This document shows positions 17,595-26,580 of a stretch of DNA of 64,000 bases, piece by piece. The DNA lies in assembly GCA_016744795.1 (NCBI GenBank), contig JADGDR010000001.1:186001-250000 (forward strand), given 5' to 3'. Origin of the DNA: Sulfurospirillum sp. (GTDB lineage: Bacteria; Campylobacterota; Campylobacteria; Campylobacterales; Sulfurospirillaceae). Under the pieces are notes generated by a model. It did not search any database. It saw only the letters and a program-made list of their open reading frames with translations, and had not been told where the DNA came from. Each line of letters starts with the position of its first letter. Positions within the stretch are counted from its first letter, which is position 1. Made by a program: the position numbers and the translations under genes.

Positions 17595-18715
17595 TATTTA
17601 TTATTTTCCAAATACCATTTATACATAATTTCAATACCTTTTTTAAGTTCAATTTTATGCTTCCAACCAATAGAATGAAGCTTTGAAGGATTAGTTAGTT
17701 TTACCATAGTTCCATCAGGTTTCGTATCATTAAAGTATAATTCACCTTTATAACCTACTATCTTTTTTATTGTAAGTGCTAATTCTTTTATTGATATATC
17801 CACACCTGTACCAATATTCAAATGAGTATTTCTAATTTCTTTTGAATATATTGAATTAACTAAATCTTTAAAATCAATTCTTTCCATAATATATATGCAA
17901 GCATCAGACATATCTTCACTCCATAGAAATTCACGTTTCGGAGAACCAGATCCCCAGATATCAATTTTAACTTTGTTCAAATTAATATCTGATTTTGAAT
18001 TTTGAATTTTAAATGAAATACCATATTTTTCTAAAATATCTATAATCACTTTTTTCGATGAATTTCCATCAATATTTTCTATTGGATTTTTATTCAAATC
18101 TTGTTTTATTGCTTGCCAATTATTTTGTTCAATATAATATCCTAAATGCATTTTTCTTAAAAGTGCTGGTAAGACATGTGAAGTCTTTAAATCAAAATTA
18201 TCATTTGGTCCATATAAATTTGTTGGCATTACAGAGATAAAATTAGTACCATACTGTAAGTTGTAACTTTCACACATTTTTATGCCAGCTATCTTTGCTA
18301 TAGCATATGGCTCATTTGTGTATTCAAGTTCACTTGTTAATAAACTATCCTCTTTCATAGGTTTTGGTCCATTTTTTGGATAAATACAAGTACTTCCCAA
18401 AAAAAGAAGCTTTGTTACATTGTGCTTATAACTTTGATGAATTACATTATTTTGAATTTGAAGATTTTCATAAATAAAGTCTGCTCTGTAAGTACTATTT
18501 GCTACTATACCACCAACTTTTGCAGCAGCTAAAATTACATATTCTGGTTTTTCTATTTCAAAGAATTTTCTTACATCTTCTTGATTTAACAAGTCTAACT
18601 CTTTATGTGTCTTAAAAATTAAATTTACATAACCTTTAGATAAAAGATTTTTAACTATTGCACTTCCAACTAATCCTTTATGTCCTGCAATATATATTTT
18701 ACTAGTTTTATTCAT
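17594..18715 (-). CDS. fcl: GDP-L-fucose synthase
   Basis: A 373-residue SDR that epimerises and reduces GDP-4-keto-6-deoxymannose to GDP-L-fucose. It has IAGHKGLVGSA (10-20), AAKVGGI, FLGSTCIYP, EPYAIAKIAG with the Tyr-x3-Lys pair, and WGSGSPKREFLW. It is about 50 residues longer than E. coli Fcl. The excess lies between HVLPALLRKMH and the WGSG motif; its last part, FKIQNSKSDINLNK, is encoded by a copy of the local AT-rich repeat. ATG overlaps the gmd stop (TAATG). Function is secure from motifs and from gmd next door. Confidence 0.93.
   Translation of the reverse strand: MNKTSKIYIAGHKGLVGSAIVKNLLSKGYVNLIFKTHKELDLLNQEDVRKFFEIEKPEYVILAAAKVGGIVANSTYRADFIYENLQIQNNVIHQSYKHNVTKLLFLGSTCIYPKNGPKPMKEDSLLTSELEYTNEPYAIAKIAGIKMCESYNLQYGTNFISVMPTNLYGPNDNFDLKTSHVLPALLRKMHLGYYIEQNNWQAIKQDLNKNPIENIDGNSSKKVIIDILEKYGISFKIQNSKSDINLNKVKIDIWGSGSPKREFLWSEDMSDACIYIMERIDFKDLVNSIYSKEIRNTHLNIGTGVDISIKELALTIKKIVGYKGELYFNDTKPDGTMVKLTNPSKLHSIGWKHKIELKKGIEIMYKWYLENNK
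17991..18015. repeat. TTTTGAAT-type in-frame repeat, copy in fcl
   Basis: Contains GATTTTGAATTTTGAATTTT on the plus strand. The coding strand gives KIQNSKSD in an extra loop of GDP-fucose synthase. Confidence 0.7.
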
Positions 18716-19866
18716 TATTCAAAATAACTCATAGTTTTATATCCACCAACTTTCAAATAAACATCTTTTGTCATAAGCTTTAGATCTGACTTCATCATAT
18801 CTTGCACTAATTCTTCAAGTTTATACTCTCGTTTCCAACCAAGCTTTGTTTCTGCTTTTGTAGGATCTCCTAAAAGCAAATCTACCTCTGTAGGTCTAAA
18901 ATACTTCTCATCTACTTCAACTACTGTTGAACCAATGAAATTTTGAATGTTTAATTTTGAATTTTGAATTAAAGACTTATATCTATTCTCATCTATTGAT
19001 TTAATAATTCCTTTTTCTTCAACACCTTCACCTTTAAATTCCAATTCAATACCGGCATATTTAAATGACATTTTTACAAAATCTCTTACAGTAGTTGTTA
19101 TTCCAGTTGCTATTACCCAATCTTCTGCTTCGTCTGCTTGTAAAATCATCCACATCATACGAACATAATCTTTTGCATGTCCCCAATCTCTTTTGGCATC
19201 CAAATTACCAAGGTAGAGTTTATCTTGTAAACCTAAGGCTATTTTACTTGCAGCTCTTGTAATTTTCCTAGTTACAAAAGTTTCTCCTCTTACTGGACTT
19301 TCATGATTAAACAAAATTCCATTACAAGCAAACATGCCATAGGCTTCTCTATAGTTTACGGTTATCCAATATGCGTACATTTTTGCAACTGCGTAAGGAC
19401 TTCTTGGATAAAAAGGTGTTGTTTCACTTTGAGGAGTCTCTTGTACTTTCCCATAAAGTTCTGAAGTAGAAGCTTGATATATTTTTGTTTTTTTAGTAAG
19501 TCCCAGAAGTTTTACGGCTTCTAGTACTCTAAGAGTACCTGTTCCATCTGCATTTGCTACATATTCTGGTGTTTCAAAAGAAACAGCTACATGGCTCATG
19601 GCAGCAAGATTATATATTTCATCAGGTTGAGTTTCTTGAATTATTCTAGTTAAATTCATACTATCAGTCATTTCACCATAGTGTAGAATAAGATTTCTAT
19701 TTTCTACATGAGGATCTTGATAAAGATGATCTATACGATCTGTATTAAATAGAGAACTTCTTCTTTTAATGCCATGAACTACATAACCTTTTTTTAGTAA
19801 AAATTCTGCTAAATAACTTCCATCTTGTCCAGTAATTCCTGTAATCAATGCTACTTTTTTTGACAT
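18715..19866 (-). CDS. gmd: GDP-mannose 4,6-dehydratase
   Basis: A 383-residue enzyme converting GDP-mannose to GDP-4-keto-6-deoxymannose. Clear signatures are [14 protein letters not shown] (9-22), [42 protein letters not shown] with Tyr-x3-Lys, and [17 protein letters not shown]. Between GVEEKGI and VDEKYFRP the protein is about ten residues longer than the E. coli enzyme as I recall it. The extra segment [12 protein letters not shown] is encoded by the local AT-rich repeat. Downstream fcl is coupled through TAATG. ManC upstream supplies GDP-mannose. Confidence 0.95.
   Translation of the reverse strand: MSKKVALITGITGQDGSYLAEFLLKKGYVVHGIKRRSSLFNTDRIDHLYQDPHVENRNLILHYGEMTDSMNLTRIIQETQPDEIYNLAAMSHVAVSFETPEYVANADGTGTLRVLEAVKLLGLTKKTKIYQASTSELYGKVQETPQSETTPFYPRSPYAVAKMYAYWITVNYREAYGMFACNGILFNHESPVRGETFVTRKITRAASKIALGLQDKLYLGNLDAKRDWGHAKDYVRMMWMILQADEAEDWVIATGITTTVRDFVKMSFKYAGIELEFKGEGVEEKGIIKSIDENRYKSLIQNSKLNIQNFIGSTVVEVDEKYFRPTEVDLLLGDPTKAETKLGWKREYKLEELVQDMMKSDLKLMTKDVYLKVGGYKTMSYFE
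18938..18973. repeat. TTTTGAAT-type in-frame repeat, copy in gmd
   Basis: The clearest full-length copy: ATTTTGAATG, TTTAATTTTG and AATTTTGAATT run in succession on the plus strand. The coding strand gives [10 protein letters not shown], which looks inserted into an otherwise conserved dehydratase. Confidence 0.8.
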
Positions 19867-19870
19867 CTAT

Positions 19871-21259
19871 TTAATCCCTTGCATAATCATCTTCTAATCT
19901 TTCTATATCATCTTCACCAGTATAACTACCTACTTGTACTTCTATTATAACTAATAGTTCATTAGTATCATTTAAAAGTCTATGAATATCTCCAGCTTTT
20001 ATGTAAGTTGATTCATTTTGATTTAAAATAAAAGTTTTTTCATTTATAGTTACACTTGCTTTACCACTAACAACTACCCAATGCTCATTTCTATACTTGT
20101 GCTTTTGTAAAGAGAGTCTTTTATGAGGTTTCACCTCTATTCTTTTTATTTTATAACCTTCAGAATCTTCAAGAACAGTATATGTTCCCCATGGTCTATA
20201 ACCAGTTAAATGTATATTTGGTAATTGCGATTTTTGTTTTTTTAGTGTATTTACTATCTCTTTTACTTTTTGAGACGAACCTTTTTTTGAAACTAACAAA
20301 GCATCACCAGTATCTATAATGATACTATCTTTTATATCAATAGTTTTTACCAGTTTTTCTGAAATTATTAAATTATTATTTTCATCATTTGGCAACTCAG
20401 ATGAGAGTGCATCAAAACTTCCTACATCTGACCAGTCAATATCTGCTGGTACAACTTTCACAATTTTTGATTTTTCCATAACTGCATAATCTATACTATC
20501 AGATGGAATAAACTCCATCTGATAATGTTTAATTCTTAATGTTGAATTTTGAACTATCTTATTATGGAATGCTTCTTTACATGTAAGATAAATTTTTGGT
20601 GAATATTTTTTTAATTCTTCTAAAAATACTCCTGCTTTAAACATAAACATTCCAGAATTCCAATAGTATTTTAATGGCAAATTTTGAATGTTTAATTTTG
20701 TATTTTCTTCTAAATATTGTTCTGCTATTTTTAAGCTTGGTTTTTCTTTAAATAATTCTACATTCAAAATTAAACATTCATCATTTTCAGGTTTTGCCTG
20801 AATATATCCAAAACCAGTTTCTGCAAAACTTGGAGTTATACCAAATGTAACAAGATAGTTTTCATCAGCCAACTCTTTTGCTTTTTCAAGTACTTTTTTA
20901 TACTCTTTTTTATCTTTTATAAGATGATCACTTGGAGTTACCAAAACTACCTCATCACTTGACAGAGCCATGCAAGCTAATGCAATAGCAGGAGCTGTAT
21001 TTCTCCCAACTGGTTCTAAAAGAAATGTTGAATTTTCAATGTTAAATGTTGAATTTTCCTCTAATTGATCTTGTGCTAAAAAATATTGTTCAGTATTTGA
21101 AACTATAAAATTTTTATCACATACTTTTGAATTTCTCTCCACTGTCAATTGAAAAAGTGATTTATTAGTAAAAAATTTCACAAACTGCTTTGGCATAAGA
21201 GTTCTGCTTATGGGCCAAAGTCTTGTACCATTTCCTCCACAAAGGATTATGTTAGTCAA
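19871..21259 (-). CDS. manC: Mannose-1-phosphate guanylyltransferase / mannose-6-phosphate isomerase
   Basis: A 462-residue bifunctional type II enzyme. The N-terminal GT-A domain starts with ILCGGNGTRLWPISR and has PKQF and LVTPSDHLI. The C-terminal cupin isomerase has RPWGTYTVLED, KPHKRLSLQKH and YRNEHWVVVSG. It makes GDP-mannose for Gmd. The reading frame contains four stretches built from the local AT-rich repeat (NSTFNIENSTF, EECLILNVE-like, TKLNIQNL, NSTLRIKH), the most of any gene here. All are in frame and the catalytic motifs are intact, so the enzyme is probably active. Confidence 0.95.
   Translation of the reverse strand: MTNIILCGGNGTRLWPISRTLMPKQFVKFFTNKSLFQLTVERNSKVCDKNFIVSNTEQYFLAQDQLEENSTFNIENSTFLLEPVGRNTAPAIALACMALSSDEVVLVTPSDHLIKDKKEYKKVLEKAKELADENYLVTFGITPSFAETGFGYIQAKPENDECLILNVELFKEKPSLKIAEQYLEENTKLNIQNLPLKYYWNSGMFMFKAGVFLEELKKYSPKIYLTCKEAFHNKIVQNSTLRIKHYQMEFIPSDSIDYAVMEKSKIVKVVPADIDWSDVGSFDALSSELPNDENNNLIISEKLVKTIDIKDSIIIDTGDALLVSKKGSSQKVKEIVNTLKKQKSQLPNIHLTGYRPWGTYTVLEDSEGYKIKRIEVKPHKRLSLQKHKYRNEHWVVVSGKASVTINEKTFILNQNESTYIKAGDIHRLLNDTNELLVIIEVQVGSYTGEDDIERLEDDYARD
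20521..20560. repeat. TTTTGAAT-type in-frame repeat, first copy in manC
   Basis: GTTTAATTCTTAATG followed by GTTGAATTTTGAAC on the plus strand. The coding strand gives QNSTLRIKH. Confidence 0.6.
20679..20707. repeat. TTTTGAAT-type in-frame repeat, second copy in manC
   Basis: AAATTTTGAATGTTTAATTT begins this copy on the plus strand, nearly identical to the first half of the gmd copy. It encodes TKLNIQNL. Confidence 0.7.
20761..20780. repeat. TTTTGAAT-type repeat in inverted orientation, manC
   Basis: CATTCAAAATTAAACATTCA on the plus strand, the reverse complement of the unit seen in the neighbouring copies. It encodes ECLILNV on the coding strand, so the repeat occurs in both orientations. 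Confidence 0.65.
21028..21060. repeat. TTTTGAAT-type in-frame repeat, fourth copy in manC
   Basis: Two tandem GTTGAATTTTC-like units with AATGTTAA between them. They encode the near-duplicate peptide NSTFNIENSTF. Confidence 0.65.
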
Positions 21260-22516
21260 TTATAATCTCCCATCTACATCTTCTAAAATATTTTTTATAT
21301 CATAAATTACTTGCTTATCATTTTTCTTTACATGTAAAGATTTAAATTCATCATGTGCAACTGCTAAAACAACTGCGTTGTAATTTTGAATGTCTAATTT
21401 TGAATGTTTAATTAAGTCTATATTATATTCTTTTTTTACTTCTTCTTTGTCTGCCCATGGATCGCTTACGTGTATATCACATCCAAACTCTTGAAGTTCG
21501 TTTATGGTATCTATGACTCTTGAATTTCTTATGTCTGGGCAATTTTCTTTAAAAGTAATTCCAAGAACAAGTACTTTTGTACCTTCAATTCTATGCCCTT
21601 TTTTAATCATAAGTTTTATAACTTGATTTGCCACATATATGCCCATATTGTCATTTATACGTCGTCCTGCAAGGATTATTTCAGGGTTAAATCCCACTTC
21701 TTGAGCTTTGTAAGTAAGGTAGTATGGATCAACTCCAATGCAATGTCCTCCTACGAGTCCTGGACGAAATGGCAAAAAGTTCCACTTAGTACCAGCTGCT
21801 TCTAAAACTGCATTAGTATCAATATCTAACTTATTAAATATCATCGCAAGTTCATTTACAAAAGCTATATTTATATCTCTTTGGCTATTTTCTATTACTT
21901 TTGCAGCTTCTGCTACTTTTATGCTTGGAGCTTTGTGAGTTCCTGCGGTTATGATTGAAGCATATAACTCATTAACTTTATTAGCTATTGCAGGGGTACT
22001 TCCACTTGTCACTTTTAGTATCTTTGTGACTGTATGCTTTTTATCTCCTGGGTTTATTCTCTCAGGAGAGTATCCACAAAAGAAATCTTTATTAAATTTT
22101 AACCCCGATACACGTTCAAGAACTGGTACACAATCCTCTTCCGTGGCTCCTGGGTATACTGTACTCTCATATATGACAATATCATCAATTTTAAGTACTT
22201 TGCCTATAGATTCACTTGCTTTTATTAGTGGTGTCAAATCTGGTCTTCTATTCTTGTCTATAGGGGTTGGAACTGTTACAATAAAAATGTTACATGTAGA
22301 GATATCTTCGAGTTTACATGTAAACTTCATATCATTAGTAATAGCCTCTTTTAATTGTTCGCTTGTAAGTTCTAGCGTTCTGTCGTGTGCATCTTCAAGT
22401 TCATCGATTCTTTTTTGATATATATCAAAACCAACCACTTCATACTTTTTTGCAAACTCTACAGCTAGTGGCAAACCAACGTAACCCAAACCTATAACAG
22501 CTATTTTATTTTTCAA
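21260..22516 (-). CDS. Nucleotide sugar dehydrogenase, UDP-HexNAc 6-dehydrogenase type (TviB/WbpO-like)
   Basis: A 418-residue UDP-sugar dehydrogenase. It has [14 protein letters not shown] (4-17), [40 protein letters not shown], and catalytic Cys in [15 protein letters not shown]. The [10 protein letters not shown] form and RINPGDK are typical of the UDP-N-acetylhexosamine branch (TviB, WbpO, WbpA) rather than UDP-glucose dehydrogenase, which is the next gene. It should produce a UDP-HexNAc uronic acid. A repeat-derived stretch [10 protein letters not shown] sits near the C-terminus. Whether the substrate is UDP-GlcNAc or UDP-GalNAc is undecided. Confidence 0.9.
   Translation of the reverse strand: MKNKIAVIGLGYVGLPLAVEFAKKYEVVGFDIYQKRIDELEDAHDRTLELTSEQLKEAITNDMKFTCKLEDISTCNIFIVTVPTPIDKNRRPDLTPLIKASESIGKVLKIDDIVIYESTVYPGATEEDCVPVLERVSGLKFNKDFFCGYSPERINPGDKKHTVTKILKVTSGSTPAIANKVNELYASIITAGTHKAPSIKVAEAAKVIENSQRDINIAFVNELAMIFNKLDIDTNAVLEAAGTKWNFLPFRPGLVGGHCIGVDPYYLTYKAQEVGFNPEIILAGRRINDNMGIYVANQVIKLMIKKGHRIEGTKVLVLGITFKENCPDIRNSRVIDTINELQEFGCDIHVSDPWADKEEVKKEYNIDLIKHSKLDIQNYNAVVLAVAHDEFKSLHVKKNDKQVIYDIKNILEDVDGRL
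21380..21416. repeat. TTTTGAAT-type in-frame repeat, copy in the TviB/WbpO-like gene
   Basis: TAATTTTGAATGTCTAATTT followed by TTGAATGTTTAATTAA on the plus strand. It encodes [10 protein letters not shown] near the C-terminus of the dehydrogenase. Confidence 0.7.
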
Positions 22517-22517
22517 G

Positions 22518-23843
22518 TCAATTCACCCCTATTTGAAAATACTCAAAACCCTGGGCTTCAAGCCTTATCTTGTCATACTGATTTCTTCCATCAAAAATAA
22601 TTCTGTTTTTAAGCCTTTTTTCTATCTCTTCAAAATCTGGACTTCTGAATTCTTTCCATTCTGTTAGAAGTATCATGGCTTCTGCATTGTCAAGTGCATC
22701 ATATTTTGAGTTTACATATTCAACTTGAAGATTACCTTTTAAATAAAACTCTTGTGCTTCGTGCATTGCTTTTGGATCATATACTTTTACTTTTGCACCT
22801 TTACATGTAAGGGCATTTATAACTGTTATGCTCGTTGCTTCTCTCATGTCATCTGTTTCTGGTTTAAAACTAAGTCCCCAAATAGCAAAAGTCATACCAC
22901 TCAAATTATCACCAAATTTTTTAATTATTTTTTCAAATATAACTTTTTTTTGAGCATAATTAACCTCTTCTACGGCATCTAACAGTCTTGGAGTATATCC
23001 ATGGTCTTTGCTTGTTTTTGCTAAGGCTTGAACATCTTTAGGAAAACAACTTCCACCATAACCACAGCCCGGATAAATAAAACTATATCCTATGCGGCTA
23101 TCACTCCCTATGCCATTTCTCACTTGGTTTACATCTGCCCCAACTCTTTCACAAATATTTGCTATCTCATTCATAAAACTTATTTTTGTTGCTAACATTG
23201 CATTGGCGGTATATTTGGTCATCTCGGCACTTTTGATATCCATAGTTATAAATCTATCATGGTTTCTTGTAAAAGGAGCATAAAGTTCTCTCATGGTCTC
23301 AAATGCTTTTTCATTCTCAGCACCTATAACAACGCGATCAGGTTTCATAAAATCTTCTACTGCTGCACCCTCTTTTAGAAACTCTGGGTTACTTATGACA
23401 TCAAAAGTTAAATTTGAGTTTCTCAGCTCAAGTGCTTTTTGAACTTCAACTCTTACCTTTTCTGCTGTTCCTACTGGAACTGTTGATTTGTCAATGATAT
23501 AGGTGTGTTTAGTCATATGCTCACCTATGCTTTTTGCAACGGCAAGAACATACTTAAGATCTGCACTTCCATCTTCGCCCATAGGAGTTCCAACTGCAAT
23601 AAAACATATATTGCTAATCTCCAGTGCTTTTTTTATATCAGTCGTAAATTTTAATGAGCCATTCTTAAAATTTTCTATTACCATCTCATCTAAACTTGGC
23701 TCATAAATTGGAATTATTCCACTTTCTAAATCTTTTACTTTCTTCTCATCTATATCAACACAAATTACGCTATTTCCCATCTGTGCAAAACAAGTTCCAC
23801 TTACTAGTCCTACGTATCCTGTTCCTATTATGCTTATCTTCAT
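22518..23843 (-). CDS. ugd: UDP-glucose 6-dehydrogenase
   Basis: A 441-residue enzyme oxidising UDP-glucose to UDP-glucuronate. It has [14 protein letters not shown] (3-16), [44 protein letters not shown], and the catalytic Cys in [13 protein letters not shown]. It uses UDP-glucose from GalU (25756-26580) and feeds the UDP-glucuronate 4-epimerase (27815-28876). One TTACATGTAA palindrome encodes LTCK near residue 345. It is followed after one base by the second dehydrogenase. Confidence 0.95.
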   Translation of the reverse strand: MKISIIGTGYVGLVSGTCFAQMGNSVICVDIDEKKVKDLESGIIPIYEPSLDEMVIENFKNGSLKFTTDIKKALEISNICFIAVGTPMGEDGSADLKYVLAVAKSIGEHMTKHTYIIDKSTVPVGTAEKVRVEVQKALELRNSNLTFDVISNPEFLKEGAAVEDFMKPDRVVIGAENEKAFETMRELYAPFTRNHDRFITMDIKSAEMTKYTANAMLATKISFMNEIANICERVGADVNQVRNGIGSDSRIGYSFIYPGCGYGGSCFPKDVQALAKTSKDHGYTPRLLDAVEEVNYAQKKVIFEKIIKKFGDNLSGMTFAIWGLSFKPETDDMREATSITVINALTCKGAKVKVYDPKAMHEAQEFYLKGNLQVEYVNSKYDALDNAEAMILLTEWKEFRSPDFEEIEKRLKNRIIFDGRNQYDKIRLEAQGFEYFQIGVN

Positions 23844-23862
23844 TTTTTAAGACCTTTTATGT

Positions 23863-24291
23863 TCATTTACTTATATACGCTAAAGTGGTATTTACAATAC
23901 ATATCAATTTACTTGTATATAATAAAACTTCCTCAAATACATCCGCAAGGTCATCTTCTATATACTCATGTGCTATTGTATTTCTAACATCTTTCATGAT
24001 TCTTAACTCTTCTATGTCTTCAAATAAACCTCTTTTATGTGCATTATTTACTACATCTACAAGAGTCCCTTGGTTTTCAAACTCATGAGCATCCAATGTT
24101 CTAAAAATTTTTCTAATTAAAAAATCTATTCCTCGGCTGTATCTGCTACATAGAGTTTCAAATTTACCAAATTCTTCTATTGTATAGTCTTTTTTTATAC
24201 CTATTTTTATGCATTCATCAAAAGAAATTTGTATCCATGCTAATTGTTTTTCTAAAAGTTTTTTATCTTGAATTAACTTATCTTTTATCAT
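23863..24291 (-). CDS. HEPN domain protein, partner of the MNT nucleotidyltransferase (HepT-like)
   Basis: A 142-residue all-helical protein with RNTIAH (103-108), fitting the R-x4-H motif of HEPN ribonucleases and nucleotidyltransferase-associated HEPN proteins. Its ATG overlaps the stop of the MNT gene by 4 bases. Such pairs are type VII-like HEPN/MNT toxin-antitoxin modules, where the MNT protein AMPylates or otherwise inactivates the HEPN RNase. The length and intact RxxxxH make an active RNase plausible. It ends only 19 bases before ugd, so it is embedded in the sugar operon. Toxicity is inferred. Confidence 0.75.
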   Translation of the reverse strand: MIKDKLIQDKKLLEKQLAWIQISFDECIKIGIKKDYTIEEFGKFETLCSRYSRGIDFLIRKIFRTLDAHEFENQGTLVDVVNNAHKRGLFEDIEELRIMKDVRNTIAHEYIEDDLADVFEEVLLYTSKLICIVNTTLAYISK

Positions 24292-24572
24292 AATAAAACT
24301 GCCTTTTTTGAAATAAGTTTAACAAAAGGAGTATCAAAATTACCATTATCTAAAACAATATCCATTTTTTGCTCACCAAACTCTTTAAAAAATTCAACAC
24401 GTAATTTTCTTAAATCTTTTTTCTTTAAATCACTAGAGACTACCAATAAGTCTATATCTCCACCTTTTTTAGTATCATCTATTCTACTTCCAAAAAGATA
24501 CAACTTTGCAGTTGAAGACAACATCCTAAGTTTCTCTTTCAACAAACTCACTTCTTCTTTACTTAATCTCAT
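24288..24572 (-). CDS. MNT-type nucleotidyltransferase (antitoxin candidate)
   Basis: A 94-residue minimal nucleotidyltransferase with LYLFGSR (24-30), GGDIDLLV with Asp39 and Asp41, and a third acidic residue Asp71 in QKMDIVL. This is the complete GSx(n)DxD...D set. It overlaps ligE by 14 bases upstream and HEPN by 4 downstream. Paired MNT and HEPN genes form toxin-antitoxin modules, with MNT normally the antitoxin. The nucleotide used and the modified residue cannot be seen here. Confidence 0.8.
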   Translation of the reverse strand: MRLSKEEVSLLKEKLRMLSSTAKLYLFGSRIDDTKKGGDIDLLVVSSDLKKKDLRKLRVEFFKEFGEQKMDIVLDNGNFDTPFVKLISKKAVLL

Positions 24573-25386
24573 CTCTCACCCTCAAAAACACTGGAAATCT
24601 TGGTTTCTTATTTTTATTTAAACCTTGGTATTTAAAAGTTATTATTATACCTATTTTAGGTGGATTTTTTCTTAACTTATCGCTCAAACCACTTCCAATA
24701 TTTATAATTTGTCCATTATCCATCTTACATACCAGAGAACCAACTGAATTTTCGTATTTTCCCTTACCTTTGTTAAAAGCAATTACTTGGCACTCTGCAT
24801 CATCAAAACTTTTTATTTTTAAAGCTTGCGAAGTTCTCTTGTGTATATAAGGAGCTTTCCCATTTCTGACAACTATGCCTTCTCCGTTTTTATTTTCTAC
24901 CTCTTTGAGAAACTTTTTTAAATGCTTTTTATCTTTACATGTTATCTGTTTTATAATTTTTATGTATTTGTTAGGATTGTTTTTTAAGTAAGTCTTTAAA
25001 ACATTTAATCTGTTCCTTAGTCCAGCTTTTTGATTTGGAACTTCAAAAATATTGTAAGTGAGTTGTTGCCAGCCATCATGAGCTGTTTGGGTCCTAACTA
25101 TTCCTGAGATATTGTCAAAATCTCCTCGTTTACTCCAAAGTTCTCCATCTATCTCAAATGGTGGAAAACCTTTTACAAACCATAAAGGAGTTTTAAACTC
25201 TTTTCCTCCACGTGAAATAAGCTTTTTACCATTCCAATAAGCTCGTACACCATCAAGCTTTTCACTCATAAGCCAACCCTTAACATTTACATTGTCTTTA
25301 TATGTTTTTAACAATAGTAAATCTGGCTTATTTGCAAACAATAAAAAAGGTAAAAGTGAAATTATTATGTATCTAAATATTATCAT
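24559..25386 (-). CDS. Secreted ATP-dependent DNA ligase (LigE type)
   Basis: A 275-residue minimal ligase. Residues 1-18 form a signal peptide (IIISLLPFLLFA, cleavage likely before NKPDL). Motif I is SEKLDGVRAYW with Lys43 as the expected adenylation site. Motif III is FEIDGELW and motif IV GEGIVVRNG. There is an OB-domain-like C-terminus (GSLVCKMDNGQ, IGSGLSD). Periplasmic Lig E enzymes occur in Neisseria, Campylobacter and relatives and are linked to extracellular DNA or transformation. The ComEA-like gene directly upstream supports this. No convincing Shine-Dalgarno precedes the ATG at 25386. Confidence 0.85.
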   Translation of the reverse strand: MIIFRYIIISLLPFLLFANKPDLLLLKTYKDNVNVKGWLMSEKLDGVRAYWNGKKLISRGGKEFKTPLWFVKGFPPFEIDGELWSKRGDFDNISGIVRTQTAHDGWQQLTYNIFEVPNQKAGLRNRLNVLKTYLKNNPNKYIKIIKQITCKDKKHLKKFLKEVENKNGEGIVVRNGKAPYIHKRTSQALKIKSFDDAECQVIAFNKGKGKYENSVGSLVCKMDNGQIINIGSGLSDKLRKNPPKIGIIITFKYQGLNKNKKPRFPVFLRVRDEIK

Positions 25387-25397
25387 TTATAATATTA

Positions 25398-25432
25398 TCA
25401 AAAAAGAGTGTAAGACTTTATTAAAGCCTTAC
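25398..25432 (-). terminator. Rho-independent terminator after the ComEA-like gene
   Basis: On the minus strand GTAAGGCTTT and AAAGTCTTAC form a stem (9 of 10 pairs, loop AAT), followed by ACTC and TTTTTT. It lies 8 bases past the ComEA-like stop. A TTACATGTAG palindrome overlaps its foot (25429-25438). It would insulate ligE and the downstream genes from galU-side transcription. Confidence 0.65.
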
Positions 25433-25439
25433 ATGTAGA

Positions 25440-25691
25440 TTATTTTGGGCATTTCCCAAGAGTTAAGTTATCTCTATTTTTTTCAAGAGTTTTTTTGCCT
25501 ATGCCTTTTACTTTCACTAAATCTTCTATAGATTTAAAACATCCATTATTTTTTCTAAAAGCAACTATATCTGCTGCCTTTTTATCTCCTACACCCTTTA
25601 AAGAAGAAAACTCTTTTTGACTTGCATTGTTCATATCAACACTTGCAAACAAAAAACTCACAAAAAGCAACACTGAAAATAATATTTTCAT
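25440..25691 (-). CDS. ComEA-like secreted helix-hairpin-helix DNA-binding protein
   Basis: An 83-residue protein. Residues 1-17 form a signal peptide (LFSVLLFVSFLFAS). The rest is a double helix-hairpin-helix: DMNNASQKEFSSLKGVGDKKA (two HhH strands) and VKVKGIGKKTLEKN. ComEA-like proteins bind incoming double-stranded DNA in the periplasm during natural transformation. The start ATG is followed by a strong hydrophobic leader, and the gene ends before a terminator. Its neighbour ligE is also secreted and DNA-acting. Confidence 0.85.
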   Translation of the reverse strand: MKILFSVLLFVSFLFASVDMNNASQKEFSSLKGVGDKKAADIVAFRKNNGCFKSIEDLVKVKGIGKKTLEKNRDNLTLGKCPK

Positions 25692-25755
25692 ATATACCCC
25701 TTAAATTAAGATATTTAATCTTATCCAAAGAATTATTAAATAATACTTTATAATC

Positions 25756-26580
25756 TTATTTTTTATAAAAATGGTTTATAGCTTCCACGAAACCATCTAC
25801 GCTTCCACAATCGAACCTCTTACCTTTAAACTTATATGCTATAACTTTGCCCTGTTTTGCCATCTCTAGCAGAGCATCTGTTATCTGTATTTCTCCACCA
25901 ATTCCTGGTTTTGTCTTTTCTATGATATTAAATATATCTGGTGTTAATATATAGCGTCCTATAATGGCAAGATTACTAGGAGCATCTTTTGGATCTGGTT
26001 TTTCCACCATATTTTCCACTCTATAGGTATCTATGCTTCCATCAACCAAGTGACCTGAAATTACACCATATTTACTAGTATCTGCCTTAGGTACTTCTTC
26101 TATAGCAACCACACAGCATCTGTATTTTTCATAAACTTTTACCATTTGAGAAAGCACACTCTCATCTGCACTATCACACAAATCATCTGCAAGAATAACA
26201 GCAAATGGCTCATCCCCTATTAGTGATTTTCCTGTAAGTATAGCATGACCTAAACCTTTCATTTCTACCTGTCTTGTATACGTAAAAGTGCAATTGTCTA
26301 TCAATTGCCTTATTTCTGTCAAGTAATGCTCTTTTGCAGTACCATTTATCTGATGCTCTAACTCATAGCTTATGTCAAAATGGTCTTCTATCGCACGTTT
26401 TCCTCTTCCTGTTACGATTGCCATCGTATCACATCCAGACTCTAATGCCTCTTCAACACCATACTGGATAAGTGGTTTAGTCATTATTGGCAACATCTCT
26501 TTTGGCATTGATTTAGTTGCTGGCAAAAATCTTGTTCCATATCCTGCTGCTGGAAATAGACACTTTTTTATCGTTTTCAT
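25756..26580 (-). CDS. galU: UTP-glucose-1-phosphate uridylyltransferase
   Basis: A 274-residue enzyme making UDP-glucose from UTP and glucose-1-phosphate. It begins KKCLFPAAGYGTRFLPATKS with the nucleotide loop and PKEMLPIMTKPL. It also has ILADDLCDS for metal binding, VENMVEKPDP and FDCGSVDGFVEA. It overlaps pgi by 4 bases, and ugd downstream uses its product. Length and motifs match bacterial GalU. Confidence 0.95.
   Translation of the reverse strand: MKTIKKCLFPAAGYGTRFLPATKSMPKEMLPIMTKPLIQYGVEEALESGCDTMAIVTGRGKRAIEDHFDISYELEHQINGTAKEHYLTEIRQLIDNCTFTYTRQVEMKGLGHAILTGKSLIGDEPFAVILADDLCDSADESVLSQMVKVYEKYRCCVVAIEEVPKADTSKYGVISGHLVDGSIDTYRVENMVEKPDPKDAPSNLAIIGRYILTPDIFNIIEKTKPGIGGEIQITDALLEMAKQGKVIAYKFKGKRFDCGSVDGFVEAINHFYKK

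Noticed and set aside
18448-18466. ATTTTGAATTTGAAG in fcl as another repeat copy
   Set aside because: It encodes NLQIQNNVIH, a stretch conserved in GDP-fucose synthases generally, so it is ancestral sequence and not an insert.
21951-22418. A 155-codon plus-strand frame opposite the TviB/WbpO-like gene
   Set aside because: It is antisense to a well-conserved enzyme and shows no motif, leader or ribosome site.
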